Source of the DNA: Synechococcus sp. 8F6
GTDB lineage: Bacteria > Cyanobacteriota > Cyanobacteriia > PCC-6307 > Cyanobiaceae
Length of the DNA: 64,000 bases
Assembly: GCF_002252665.1 (NCBI RefSeq)
Contig: NZ_NQKZ01000010.1
Span: forward strand, 44,204 to 108,203
Reading direction: 5' to 3'
The notes beneath the pieces are model-generated. The model saw only the letters and a list, made by a program, of their open reading frames with translations, was not told the origin of the DNA and did not search any database. Made by a program: the position numbers and the translations under genes. Below are positions 54,326-64,000 of the stretch, in pieces (the first letter of the stretch is position 1; each line of letters begins with the position of its first letter).

Positions 54326-54420
54326 TGAACCTCGGCAGGACTTACGGGCGTGAACCCACCTGCTGTCTGGGGTAGGGCGCGTGCCCTTCTGGCCTAAGCC
54401 AGTAGGCCACCCTACACCAC
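54326..54420 (-). promoter_or_regulatory. L10 leader RNA element
   Basis: The 243 bases between rplA and rplJ contain, on the minus strand, GTAGGG and CCCTAC arms enclosing a GGCCTA-TAGGCC hairpin, then AGACAGCAGG...CCTGCCGAGG. The GCAGG/CCTGC helix and flanking GA-rich bases match the conserved ribosomal L10 leader. Binding of L10-L12 would repress rplJ-rplL translation. Confidence 0.82.
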
Positions 54421-54426
54421 AGCAAT

Positions 54427-55134
54427 TCAACCCTCCTGCTTGATGTCCTGCAGGGCCGAGAAGTCCACTTCCACCGAGGGGCCCATGGTGGAGGTCACAT
54501 AGAGGCTCCTCCAGTAACGGCCCTTGGCACCGCTGGGCTTGTTGCGGTCGATGGTTTCCTGCAGAGCCTTGAGGTTGTCGAGCAGCTTGGCCGCATCGAA
54601 GCTGGCCTTGCCGAAGCGCACGTGCACGATGCCGGTGCGGTCGGCGCGGAACTCGAGCTTGCCGGCCTTGAACTCGTTGATGGCACCAGCCAGATCGGTG
54701 GTGACAGTGCCGGCCTTGGGGTTCGGCATCAGACCCCGGGGACCCAGCACCCGGCCCAGCTTGGCCACCTTGGGCATCATGTCGGGGGTGGCGATCAGCA
54801 GGTCGAAATCCATCTCACCCTTGGCGATCTGATCCACCAATTCGTCGTCGCCGGCCAGGTCGGCACCGGCTGCCTTGGCAGCGGCCACGGCCTCACCGCG
54901 GGCGATTACCGCAATGCGAATCGACTGACCGGTGCCATGGGGCAGGGCCACGGTGGTGCGCAGCTGCTGGTCGGTGTACTTGGGGTCGATCCCGAGGCGC
55001 ACGTGGGCCTCCAGGGTCTCGTCGAATTTGGCGTTGGCGTTGGCCTTGACCAGCTCAATGGCCTCGAGGGGGGTGTAGCTGCGGTCTTCAACCGTGGCGC
55101 TGAGCGCGGAAAAACGCTTGGAAATTTTTGGCAT
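54427..55134 (-). CDS. rplA: 50S ribosomal protein L1
   Basis: The 235-residue protein has the L1 blocks [37 protein letters not shown] and the C-terminal [16 protein letters not shown]1 binds 23S rRNA and moves deacylated tRNA. 87 bases separate it from rplK. Confidence 0.98.
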   Translation of the reverse strand: MPKISKRFSALSATVEDRSYTPLEAIELVKANANAKFDETLEAHVRLGIDPKYTDQQLRTTVALPHGTGQSIRIAVIARGEAVAAAKAAGADLAGDDELVDQIAKGEMDFDLLIATPDMMPKVAKLGRVLGPRGLMPNPKAGTVTTDLAGAINEFKAGKLEFRADRTGIVHVRFGKASFDAAKLLDNLKALQETIDRNKPSGAKGRYWRSLYVTSTMGPSVEVDFSALQDIKQEG

Positions 55135-55221
55135 GGTGGGAATGGGGTGCGAGCGATTCAGAACCGGGCCCCTCAGGGCTGCCTGGATCTCCCCCGGCTA
55201 AGGGTGGATGGGTTTGGGGAT

Positions 55222-55647
55222 TTAATCGTTGACGGCGACGCCCATGTTGCGGGCGGTGCCTTCGATGATGCGCATGGCCGATTCAACGCTGGAGCAGTTG
55301 AGGTCGGGCAGCTTGGTCTTGGCGATCTCCTCGAGCTGGGCGCGGCTGATGGCGCCGACGCTGCCCTTGGCGGAGGTGGCGGCACCCTTCTCGATACCGG
55401 CTGCCTTGGAGATCAGCACGGAGGCGGGAGGGGTCTTGGTGATGAAGGTGAAGCTGCGGTCTTCGAAGACCGAAATTTCAACCGGAATCACATAACCGGC
55501 CTTCTCCTGCGTCCGAGCGTTGTACTCCTTGCAGAACGCCATGATGTTGACGCCGTGCTGACCGAGGGCAGGGCCCACCGGCGGTGCAGGGTTGGCTTTG
55601 CCGGCCTGGAGGGCCAGCTTGATAACGGCAACGACTTTCTTGGCCAT
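55222..55647 (-). CDS. rplK: 50S ribosomal protein L11
   Basis: The 141-residue protein begins [43 protein letters not shown] and ends with the rRNA-binding C-terminal domain ([10 protein letters not shown]). It forms the GTPase-associated region with L10 and L12. Confidence 0.98.
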   Translation of the reverse strand: MAKKVVAVIKLALQAGKANPAPPVGPALGQHGVNIMAFCKEYNARTQEKAGYVIPVEISVFEDRSFTFITKTPPASVLISKAAGIEKGAATSAKGSVGAISRAQLEEIAKTKLPDLNCSSVESAMRIIEGTARNMGVAVND

Positions 55648-55752
55648 CGTCTCGGGCTACTGGGGCAAATTCTGCGGATCACCCCCATCGCCGGGGGTGT
55701 GGACTGAACGGCCGTCCTCCGCAGGGAGACGGCCGCTGAGCTGGGCCGAGGC

Positions 55753-56415
55753 CTAGCTCTGTTTGCTGATCTGGGAAAACTCCAGCTCCACCGGGGTTTC
55801 CCGGCCGAAGATCGAGAGCAGGGCCTTGAGCTTGTTGCGCTCGCCGCTCACCTCGATCACCTCGCCCTGGAAGTCTTTGAACGGACCGGCCGTAACCAGG
55901 ATCTGATCGCCCTCGGTGAGGTCGACCTTGACGACGGCCTTCTTCTCGGCGGCCCGCTTGAAGATCCGGTCCACCTCGGAGCGGCTCAAGGGGCGAGGCT
56001 TGATGTGGCCCCGGGCCTTGGCGGTGGCACGCCGCTCTTCCGCCCCCACGAAATTGATCACGTTGGGGGTGCTTCGCACCGCCATCATCGTGTCCTCATC
56101 CAGGATCATCCGCACCAGCACGTAGCCGGGAAACACCTTCTCCTCCGTGCTCTGGCGGGAGCCATCCTTCTTGAGCTTCACCCCCGGGGTCTGGGGGATC
56201 TCGATCTCCAGGATGCGGTTGTCCACGCCGAGGGTGACGGCCCGCTGCTCAAGGGTGGCTTTGACCTTCTTCTCACAGCTGGAGGCCACCTGCACGGCGT
56301 ACCAGCGGGCCACCTGGAGCTTTTCGCCGCTGGCGGCGGGCACCTCCAGCACCTCTGCTGCAGGCTCCAAAACGTCGAGGGGGCTCTCAGACAGGGGCTC
56401 GGACACGGGGCTCAA
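55753..56415 (-). CDS. nusG: Transcription antitermination factor NusG
   Basis: The 220-residue protein has a variable acidic start, then the NGN domain (RWYAVQVASSCEKKVKATLEQR, VFPGYVLVRM) and the C-terminal KOW domain (EGDQILVTAGPFKDFQGEVIEV). NusG links RNA polymerase with ribosomes. The start is probably TTG 56415; a GTG nine bases in is an alternative. It follows secE by 58 bases. Confidence 0.95.
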   Translation of the reverse strand: MSPVSEPLSESPLDVLEPAAEVLEVPAASGEKLQVARWYAVQVASSCEKKVKATLEQRAVTLGVDNRILEIEIPQTPGVKLKKDGSRQSTEEKVFPGYVLVRMILDEDTMMAVRSTPNVINFVGAEERRATAKARGHIKPRPLSRSEVDRIFKRAAEKKAVVKVDLTEGDQILVTAGPFKDFQGEVIEVSGERNKLKALLSIFGRETPVELEFSQISKQS

Positions 56416-56473
56416 GAAAGGAACGGGATCAACGAAACATTTGACGAAGCACTGGACTTAACGGGACACAGGC

Positions 56474-56710
56474 TCAACGAAACACCTGAAGGGCGGCCCA
56501 GCCGTAGAAGCGATCAATCGCAGCGATCGCCGCCGCCGAGAGACTCACCATCAAGATCACGGCCACCGATTCACTGAACAGCTGCTGGCGACTGGGCCAA
56601 ACCACCTTGCGCAATTCCGCCAGAGTGGCGGCAGCAAAGCCCTGGGGCTCGGCTGGCGGTGTGGGCTGATCAGGGGTTGGGGAATCTGGATTGATGGCGT
56701 CGGAATCCAC
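56474..56710 (-). CDS. secE: Preprotein translocase subunit SecE
   Basis: The 78-residue protein has a Pro-rich tail, the LAELRKVVWPSRQQLFSESVAVILMVSL block and one membrane helix, as is normal for short SecE. It is part of the SecYEG channel. The start is a GTG at 56710. Only 47 bases lie between it and the end of clpB. Confidence 0.94.
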   Translation of the reverse strand: MDSDAINPDSPTPDQPTPPAEPQGFAAATLAELRKVVWPSRQQLFSESVAVILMVSLSAAAIAAIDRFYGWAALQVFR

Positions 56711-56757
56711 GGGCGCTGGCGCACGGGGACGTCCGCGCGTATCGGCAAACGACCACC

Positions 56758-59469
56758 CTACCCGAGGGGCACAAAGGTCAAGGGAGTCCCCGGCTCGACG
56801 CGCACACCCCGGGCGCCGCTGAAGCGCTCCGCCAGCAGCTCGGTGGCCAGGGGATTCTCCAGCTGACGGCGCAGCACCCGCCGCAGGGGCCGAGCGCCGT
56901 ATTCGGGCTCATAGCCCTGCTCGGCCAGGGCCTGCACCACCGGCTCCGGCACCTCCAGCTCCAGGTGCTGCTCCGCCAGCAGGCGGGCCAGCTCGGCCAG
57001 CTGCAGGCGCACGATCCGCTGCAGATCCGCCGGCCCCAGCGGCCGGAAGCGGATCACCTCGTCGATCCGGTTGAGGAATTCCGGCCGGAACTGGGACGCC
57101 AGCGCCTGGTCGATCTGCTGGTCAAGCCAGGTCTGCTGCTCTTCAGCTCGTGAGGAATCGGCCCGGACGCTCTCGAGGATGGCGCGGCTGGCCAGGTTGC
57201 TGGTCATGATCACCACCGTGTGGCGGAAATCCACGGTGCGGCCCTGGGAATCGGTGAGCCGGCCGTCGTCGAGCACCTGCAGCAGCAGGTTGAACACCTC
57301 CGGGTGGGCCTTCTCCACCTCATCGAGCAGCAGCACCGCGTAGGGCCGGCGCCGCACCGCCTCGGTGAGCTGGCCACCCTCCTCGTAACCCACGTAGCCG
57401 GGGGGCGCCCCCACCAGCCGGGCCACGGCGTTGCGCTCCATGAATTCGCTCATGTCGAGCCGCACCAGGGCGTCGTCCTCGTCGAAGAGAGACGCCGCCA
57501 GGGCCTTGGCCAACTCGGTTTTGCCCACGCCGGTGGGGCCCAGAAACAGAAACGAGCCCACCGGCCTTGTGGGCGACTGCATCCCCGCCCGGGCCCGCCG
57601 GATCGCTGCGGCCACCGCCGCCACCGCCTCCGGCTGGCCGACCACCCGCTCGCCCAGGCTGGCCTCAAGCTCCAGCAGCTTCTGACGCTCACCAGCCAGC
57701 AGCCGCTGCACCGGAATGCCGGTCCAGCGGGCCACCACATCGGCGATGTCGCCCTCCTCCACCTGCTCCCGCAGGATCGTTTCCCCCTGCAACTCCGCCT
57801 CGAGGGTTTCGCGGCGCTGCTGCAGGGCATTGAGCTGGTCGTGCTGGAGCCGGGCCGCCTCCTCGTAGTCGCCGTCGCGCTCGGCTTCGGCGATGGCGTG
57901 GCGCAGGTCTTCGTCCTGCTGCAGCAGGTCGCGCAGCTCCGCCAGCCGCTCCCGCTCGGCCTGCCAGCGCTGCTGCACCCGCTGCAAAGCCTCGGTGGCC
58001 TGGCGGCGCTGCTCCTGCCACTGCACCCGCTCCTCCAGCGGCGCCACCTCGGCCGAGAGCAGGGCCAGCTCCACCCGACGCAGCTCGGCCTCGGCCGCCT
58101 CCACCAGCTGGGGCTTGGAGGTCACCTCCATGCGCAGCTGGGCAGCGGCCTCATCCACCAGATCAATCGCCGAATCGGGCAGGCAGCGGTCGGTGATGTA
58201 GCGGTCGGCCAGCCGAGCGGCCGCCACCAGGGCCGGATCGGTGATCGCCACGCCGTGGTGCAGCTCATAGCGCTCCTTGAGCCCCCGCAGGATCTCCACG
58301 CTGGTGTCGAGCCCGGGCTCCTTGATCAGCACCTGCTGGAAGCGGCGCTCCAGGCCGGGATCCTTCTCAATACTGCGGCGGTAGTCCTCCGGGGTGGTGG
58401 CGCCGATGCAGCGCAGGTAGCCCTGGGCCAGGGCCGGCTTGAGCACGCTGCCGGCATCGGCATTGGAGCGGTCGTTGCTCACCACCGTGTGCAGCTCGTC
58501 GATGAACAGCACCACCCCTGCGGCACCCGGCACCGCATCGGCGTCGCGCACCTCCTTGAGCACGGCCCGCAGGCGCTCCTCAAACTGGCCGCGAAACTTG
58601 GCGCCGGCGATCAGGGCGCCCAGATCGAGCGCCACCAGCCGCAAACCCTGGAGCGAATCCGGCACTTCACCGGCCACGATCCGCTGGGCCAGCAGCTCGG
58701 CCACGGCGGTCTTGCCGACGCCCGGCTCGCCGATCAGCACCGGGTTGTTCTTGCTGCGGCGGGAGAGCACCTGGATCAGGCGGCGCATCTCCAGGTCGCG
58801 GCCGATCACCGGATCGAGCTCACCGGCGCGGGCCGCCGCAGTGAGGTCGCGGCCGTAGCGCTCGAGGGCGCTGGGCTCAGGCGGCTCCTGCTCCAACCGC
58901 AGCTCGGCGCTGGGCGCTGCTGCCGGTGGCGGGGCGGGAGTGGCGGTATCGATCCAGGCGTCGGGAGGTGCCGCGGGGGCAGCTGGGGGCGGTGCAGACA
59001 CCGGGACCGCCGCAGCCCCACTGGGCCGGAACTGCCGCAGCAACAGGTCTTCGCTGAGACCCTCCGGCCCCAGCAGAGAGGCACCGATGCGGGGCTCCCG
59101 CACCAGAGCCACCAGCAGATGGGGCACCTCCAGCAGGCCCGCGCCCCAGGCGGCCCGGCAGCGGTCGGCGTCCTCGAGCAGGTCTTCCAGGGCATCGCCG
59201 ATGTAGAGCTCGCTGCCGCTGCCACCGGGCTGGTCGGCGCAGAAGCTCTCGAGCCGATCCAACAGGCGATCGGGATCGAGGGGCAGGCGATCCAGCCAAC
59301 GGCCAAAGCGCTGCTCCAGCAGCAGGGCCTGCAGCAGATGCTCAACGTCCATGGCGCCGTGACGCCAGCGCCGGGCCGTGTCCTGGGCGGCCAGGAGCAG
59401 CTCCCAGGCGTCGTCGCTGAAACGATCGGGATCGCTGGTGAGGCTGGAGGGCACTGGATCGGCGCGCAT
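56758..59469 (-). CDS. clpB: ClpB-type disaggregase ATPase
   Basis: The 903-residue Hsp100 protein has an N-terminal double-Clp domain ([27 protein letters not shown], then [15 protein letters not shown]), a Pro/Ala-rich linker (about 150-195), NBD1 with GEPGVGKT, a coiled-coil middle domain, and NBD2 with GPTGVGKT and a [12 protein letters not shown] arm. It lacks a strict match to standard ClpB over the linker. Cyanobacteria often have two ClpB proteins; which one this is cannot be decided. Confidence 0.93.
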   Translation of the reverse strand: MRADPVPSSLTSDPDRFSDDAWELLLAAQDTARRWRHGAMDVEHLLQALLLEQRFGRWLDRLPLDPDRLLDRLESFCADQPGGSGSELYIGDALEDLLEDADRCRAAWGAGLLEVPHLLVALVREPRIGASLLGPEGLSEDLLLRQFRPSGAAAVPVSAPPPAAPAAPPDAWIDTATPAPPPAAAPSAELRLEQEPPEPSALERYGRDLTAAARAGELDPVIGRDLEMRRLIQVLSRRSKNNPVLIGEPGVGKTAVAELLAQRIVAGEVPDSLQGLRLVALDLGALIAGAKFRGQFEERLRAVLKEVRDADAVPGAAGVVLFIDELHTVVSNDRSNADAGSVLKPALAQGYLRCIGATTPEDYRRSIEKDPGLERRFQQVLIKEPGLDTSVEILRGLKERYELHHGVAITDPALVAAARLADRYITDRCLPDSAIDLVDEAAAQLRMEVTSKPQLVEAAEAELRRVELALLSAEVAPLEERVQWQEQRRQATEALQRVQQRWQAERERLAELRDLLQQDEDLRHAIAEAERDGDYEEAARLQHDQLNALQQRRETLEAELQGETILREQVEEGDIADVVARWTGIPVQRLLAGERQKLLELEASLGERVVGQPEAVAAVAAAIRRARAGMQSPTRPVGSFLFLGPTGVGKTELAKALAASLFDEDDALVRLDMSEFMERNAVARLVGAPPGYVGYEEGGQLTEAVRRRPYAVLLLDEVEKAHPEVFNLLLQVLDDGRLTDSQGRTVDFRHTVVIMTSNLASRAILESVRADSSRAEEQQTWLDQQIDQALASQFRPEFLNRIDEVIRFRPLGPADLQRIVRLQLAELARLLAEQHLELEVPEPVVQALAEQGYEPEYGARPLRRVLRRQLENPLATELLAERFSGARGVRVEPGTPLTFVPLG

Positions 59470-59481
59470 GGGCTTGCGGGG

Positions 59482-61307
<1,826 letters not shown>

Positions 61308-61310
<3 letters not shown>

Positions 61311-61333
61311 TCCACGGTGCTGATCCACGGTGC
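61308..61333. repeat. 13-base tandem duplication at the eno stop codon
   Basis: TGATCCACGGTGC occurs twice in direct succession (61308-61320 and 61321-61333); the first TGA is the eno stop. Like the pair at 18567 it duplicates a stop codon by apparent slippage. Confidence 0.9.
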
Positions 61334-61339
61334 GAAGGA

Positions 61340-63037
61340 TCAGCCCTGGCCCACTCCAGGCAACTGATCCAGGCGCCCATCGCGCTTGAGCCGGCCCTGA
61401 AGCTTGAGCCAGCTCAGGCCCAGGGGCAGGCCAGCCACAAGGGGGATCGCCACCAAAGCTGGCCGCGCACTGGCTGCCAGCAGGGCCGCAGCAACCGCCA
61501 GCCCTGCCAGCAGCATCGACTGGCCAGCAGCCTGCTGGGCCAGGGCGAGCCGGCGCAGCAGCCGATCAGTTTCTCCGGCCCGGATCTGCACCTGCAAATC
61601 GCCCTGCTCGATGCGGGCCAGGCTGTCGTCGAGGCGTTTGGGAATGCCCAGGGCGCGGCTGCCTACCTCAGCGGCCTGCCGTGAAATCTCATTGAACAAT
61701 TCGCTGCCGAAGCGGTCGCCACTGCCACCGCTGCCACTGCCACCACCCACACCGCTTCCCGAACCGCTTGATGTCATCAGAGGAAGCAGGTAAGGACGAG
61801 CAATCGCCACCAGGCTAAAGCCGCTATCGAGGCTGCGGCCGACCCCCTCGAAGGTGGAGAGCGCCCGCATCACGAAGATCAGCTCGGGCGGCAGGCGGAA
61901 GGGCTGGCCGTAGACCAGGTCGTAGAGATCGCCCGACAACCGCTCCAGCACGTTGGCGGAGAAGGGGGGCGTCAGGGCCTCCTCGAGCATCACGCGCACC
62001 AGGCGGCGCACCGGCCCGGGATCGACGCCAGGGGCAATCACCCCAGCCTGTTGCAGTTCCGCCACCAGGCCGCTGGCATCGCGGGCCGCGGCGGCGCGCA
62101 CCATGGTGCCCAGGCGGCCCCGGAGCTGACCGGACAACTGGCCCATCATGCCGAAGTCGTAGTAGATGAGCGCTCCGTCGGGGGCTACGGCCAAGTTGCC
62201 GGGGTGGGGATCGGCGTGGAAAAAGCCAAAGCGCACCAGCTGCTGCAGATAACTGGCCGCACCCTTCTCGGCCACCGCCGCGGGCACGATGCCGGCCTCG
62301 AGCAACGCCTGACGGTCGGTGATCTTGATGCCGGGCACGTAGTCGAGGCACAACACCCGCCGGGTGCTCAGCTCCCACACCACTGCGGGAATGCGGATGC
62401 CGGGATCATCAAGAAACTGCTGGCGGAAGCGGGCCGCATGCTCCGCTTCGAGGCGGAAGTCGAGCTCCCGCAGCAACACCCGCCGGCACTCCTGGGCGAT
62501 GCCGATCCAGTCGCGGCCGCGGCCCCAGCGGGGATGGCGCTGCACCGCGGCGGCCACCTGCTGAAGCACCTCCAGATCCAGCCGGAAGGTGCGCTCCAGA
62601 CCAGGGCGCTGCACCTTGAGCACCACCTGACGGCCGCTGCGCAGGCTGGCGCGATGCACCTGGGCCAGGCTGGCGGAACCGAGTGGTTCGGCTTCAAGGT
62701 CGATGATTTCAGCGCAGCGCTCACCCAGCTCCTGCTCCAGCAGGTCCTGCACCACGGTGAAGGGGAAGGCCGGCACCCGGTCTTGGAGGGTGGCCAACTC
62801 CTCAACGAGCTCGGCGGGCATCACGTCCGGCCGGGCGGATAACAACTGACCCAACTTGATGAAGGCCGAGCCCAGGGCCAGAAATTCCTGGGTGAGCCAG
62901 CGGGCCCGGCGACGCTGACGCCGTTGCCGGCGCTCCAGGGTGACGCCACCGGGATAGGTCCAATCCTGACCGTCCCACCACAGCCCCAGAACAAGGGCCA
63001 GGGCCAACCACCAGATGCGCAGCGGCCGCAGAATCAC
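61340..63037 (-). CDS. ABC1/UbiB-family kinase-like protein
   Basis: The 565-residue protein has the ADCK/UbiB fold: EFLALGSAFIKLGQLLSARPDVMP (the KxGQ motif), AQVHRASLRSGRQVVLKVQRPG, LDYVPGIKI, and HADPHPGNLAV with a YYDFGMMG DFG block, followed by one C-terminal hydrophobic pair. These proteins act in prenylquinone homeostasis; in cyanobacteria plastoquinone or tocopherol is the likely link. The GTG start at 63037 overlaps the stop of the upstream small gene as GTGA. The longer open frame upstream is not coding. Confidence 0.92.
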   Translation of the reverse strand: MILRPLRIWWLALALVLGLWWDGQDWTYPGGVTLERRQRRQRRRARWLTQEFLALGSAFIKLGQLLSARPDVMPAELVEELATLQDRVPAFPFTVVQDLLEQELGERCAEIIDLEAEPLGSASLAQVHRASLRSGRQVVLKVQRPGLERTFRLDLEVLQQVAAAVQRHPRWGRGRDWIGIAQECRRVLLRELDFRLEAEHAARFRQQFLDDPGIRIPAVVWELSTRRVLCLDYVPGIKITDRQALLEAGIVPAAVAEKGAASYLQQLVRFGFFHADPHPGNLAVAPDGALIYYDFGMMGQLSGQLRGRLGTMVRAAAARDASGLVAELQQAGVIAPGVDPGPVRRLVRVMLEEALTPPFSANVLERLSGDLYDLVYGQPFRLPPELIFVMRALSTFEGVGRSLDSGFSLVAIARPYLLPLMTSSGSGSGVGGGSGSGGSGDRFGSELFNEISRQAAEVGSRALGIPKRLDDSLARIEQGDLQVQIRAGETDRLLRRLALAQQAAGQSMLLAGLAVAAALLAASARPALVAIPLVAGLPLGLSWLKLQGRLKRDGRLDQLPGVGQG

Positions 63038-63339
63038 GAACGCTGGTCCAGACGTCGCGCCAGTGCCGCCACCCGAGCGCGCAGGGCATCGATCTGATCC
63101 TGGGGATCGAGAGGGCCAGCGGCGGTCGGGGCCGCTTCGGGCCCTTCTGCCTCCCCCCGTTCGATCCGGGCCGCCTCGGCTTCCACCTCCTCCCAGAACA
63201 ACTGCAGCTCCTGGCGCAGCCGCTCGGGCGCATCCTGGGCGAGCAGGGCCAGGTTGGCGGCTGCATCGACGAGACCGCTGCCCAGCCGAACCCCCAGTCG
63301 CTGCACGGCGGCCTGCACTAACGATTGCGGCGCACTCAT
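63034..63339 (-). CDS. Small coiled-coil protein upstream of the UbiB-like gene
   Basis: The 101-residue protein is predicted to be mostly helical: an amphipathic start (SLVQAAVQRLGVRLGSGLVDAAANLALL), a Glu-rich helix (ERLRQELQLFWEEVEAEAARIERGEAE) and a C-terminal coiled coil (DQIDALRARVAALARRLD). It overlaps the UbiB-like gene and the gene before it by 4 bases each, so the three form a coupled set. Function unknown; a helper of the UbiB-like protein is possible. Confidence 0.75.
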   Translation of the reverse strand: MSAPQSLVQAAVQRLGVRLGSGLVDAAANLALLAQDAPERLRQELQLFWEEVEAEAARIERGEAEGPEAAPTAAGPLDPQDQIDALRARVAALARRLDQRS

Positions 63340-63806
63340 CGCGGCCCGGCCTCTGGGGAGAACTGTGGCAGATCCGCACTCGGCAGCTGGGGCGGCGGTG
63401 GGGCCTCCAAGCGGGGGACAGGAGCTGTCGGCCGGGGCATCGGAAGCGGCGCCGGGTCCAGAGGGGCCTCACGCAAGCCAGCCCCTGGATCGGGGGTGGG
63501 CTGATCCTCAGGCTTTGCCGCCGGTGGATCAGCCGTGGGCTTGTTCTCCAGCTCCAGCAGATCCAAATCGCCGCGAATCTCCTGATTGTCTGCGCCAAAC
63601 CGCAGCCGCAGGCTCTCCAGCGTGATGCCGGGAAAGGGCCTCATCTCAAAGCCCTGACCCAACCGCACCAATGAAGGCAATTGCAGGGCAAGCAGCCGGT
63701 GGGTGATGCCGTAGCCAAAGCCAAAGCAAACACCCACCACCAATGGCACCTGCCAGTGTGACCGAGGGCGAGCAGGAGCGGGAGCAGCGACCTGGGCGTG
63801 TGCCAT
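63336..63806 (-). CDS. Membrane-anchored Pro-rich protein of unknown function
   Basis: The 156-residue product (ATG 63806) has one hydrophobic segment near residues 20-40 (VPLVVGVCFGFGYGITHRLLAL), a conserved-looking block ending FGADNQEIRGDLDLLELE, and a Pro-rich C-terminus from 95 on. No family recognised. The putative IS left end begins about 14 bases upstream of the start, so its original promoter region may have been replaced. Confidence 0.7.
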   Translation of the reverse strand: MAHAQVAAPAPARPRSHWQVPLVVGVCFGFGYGITHRLLALQLPSLVRLGQGFEMRPFPGITLESLRLRFGADNQEIRGDLDLLELENKPTADPPAAKPEDQPTPDPGAGLREAPLDPAPLPMPRPTAPVPRLEAPPPPQLPSADLPQFSPEAGPR

Positions 63807-63819
63807 GAGGTTCACCCTA

Positions 63820-64000
63820 AGAGTTTGCTGAAAAACCCAGCCCGCGTGACAATGGGCCAACTGCCCACCTGAGATGCGAGGTCACCGGGAGCGCAGCGGC
63901 TCTCTGTTCTCCTACGTGTCGATCGAGGAGCGGATCCCGGCCAGTCATCCACTGCGGCGGATCCGGAAACTGGCCGATCAGGCCCTCGATCGGCTCAATC
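63820..64000 (+). mobile_element. Left end of an insertion sequence (IS1182/IS5-like), running off the window
   Basis: The stretch from about 63820 (GAGTTTGCTGAAAAACC) resembles IS terminal repeats and precedes a transposase start at 63874. The right end lies outside the window, so the boundary and target-site duplication cannot be confirmed. Confidence 0.7.
63874..64000 (+). CDS. Transposase, N-terminal part
   Basis: The visible 42 residues (MRGHRERSGSLFSYVSIEERIPASHPLRRIR then KLADQALDRL) match the N-terminal DUF772-type region of IS1182/IS5-like transposases. The DDE catalytic part lies beyond the right edge. Inserted beside the start of the gene at 63806. Confidence 0.85.
   Translation, partial: MRGHRERSGSLFSYVSIEERIPASHPLRRIRKLADQALDRLN

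Overview
The window is a dense piece of a high-GC cyanobacterial chromosome, most like the Cyanobium / freshwater alpha-Synechococcus group. Evidence for this is a magnesium-protoporphyrin IX methyltransferase (chlM), the NDH-1 subunit ndhH, a phylloquinone (menA/C/E/F plus DHNA-CoA thioesterase) cluster, a cyanobacterial DUF3285 / DUF3747 gene content, and a candidate Yfr2-type small RNA. Genes are tightly packed, with many 1-, 4- or 8-base overlaps between stop and start codons. No gap exceeds 300 bases. No tRNA, rRNA or CRISPR array was seen.

Layout. 1-9.9 kb: AI-2E-type permease fragment, purE, nagA, a TerB-like/COQ4 fusion, chlM, an AlkB-like oxygenase, an unusual RluA-type pseudouridine synthase, a LuxR-type response regulator, cysteine desulfurase, a membrane protein and rsmH. 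9.9-16.6 kb: ndhH followed by the phylloquinone genes (thioesterase, menE, menC, menA, menF), with two small membrane proteins in between. 16.6-22.3 kb: gshB-grxC, a Phd/PIN toxin-antitoxin pair, prfB with a programmed +1 frameshift, then DUF3285, ybeY, dgkA, pabA and a metallo-beta-lactamase-like protein. 22.3-30.4 kb (minus strand): hisC, argS, a complete glycine-rich-repeat modification (GRRM) RiPP system (grrP, grrA, grrM), nadC and mnmE, with a perfect 39-base palindrome between the last two. 30.4-42 kb: small membrane proteins, the (p)ppGpp enzyme spoT, a double-ATPase peptide ABC protein, rluD, rbgA, a universal stress protein, pgk, a 3-hydroxyisobutyrate-dehydrogenase-like enzyme and murG. 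42-43.3 kb: two toxin-antitoxin pairs facing each other (yefM-yoeB and fitA/fitB type). 43.3-50.2 kb: a CobC/CobD-like aminotransferase, a pentapeptide-repeat protein, and the type IV pilus genes pilM-N-O-Q, where most of pilQ has strikingly low GC. 50.2-56.7 kb: pyrD, rnhA, a DUF3747 protein, the Yfr2-like RNA, and the secE-nusG-rplK-rplA-rplJ-rplL operon with an L10 leader. 56.7-64 kb: clpB, gloA, eno, an ABC1/UbiB kinase-like protein with two small upstream partners, and the left end of an IS1182/IS5-like insertion sequence.

Most of the window is housekeeping. The most interesting parts are the GRRM peptide system (precursor with eight F-x-N units plus one W-G-N unit), the COQ4-like protein in an organism that makes plastoquinone rather than ubiquinone, the Yfr2-like RNA carrying an exact complement of the Yfr1 core, the perfect palindrome, the mosaic pilQ, and the pseudouridine synthase whose HRLD motif reads HRLG. 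Functions are assigned from recognisable motifs only; no database search was run.
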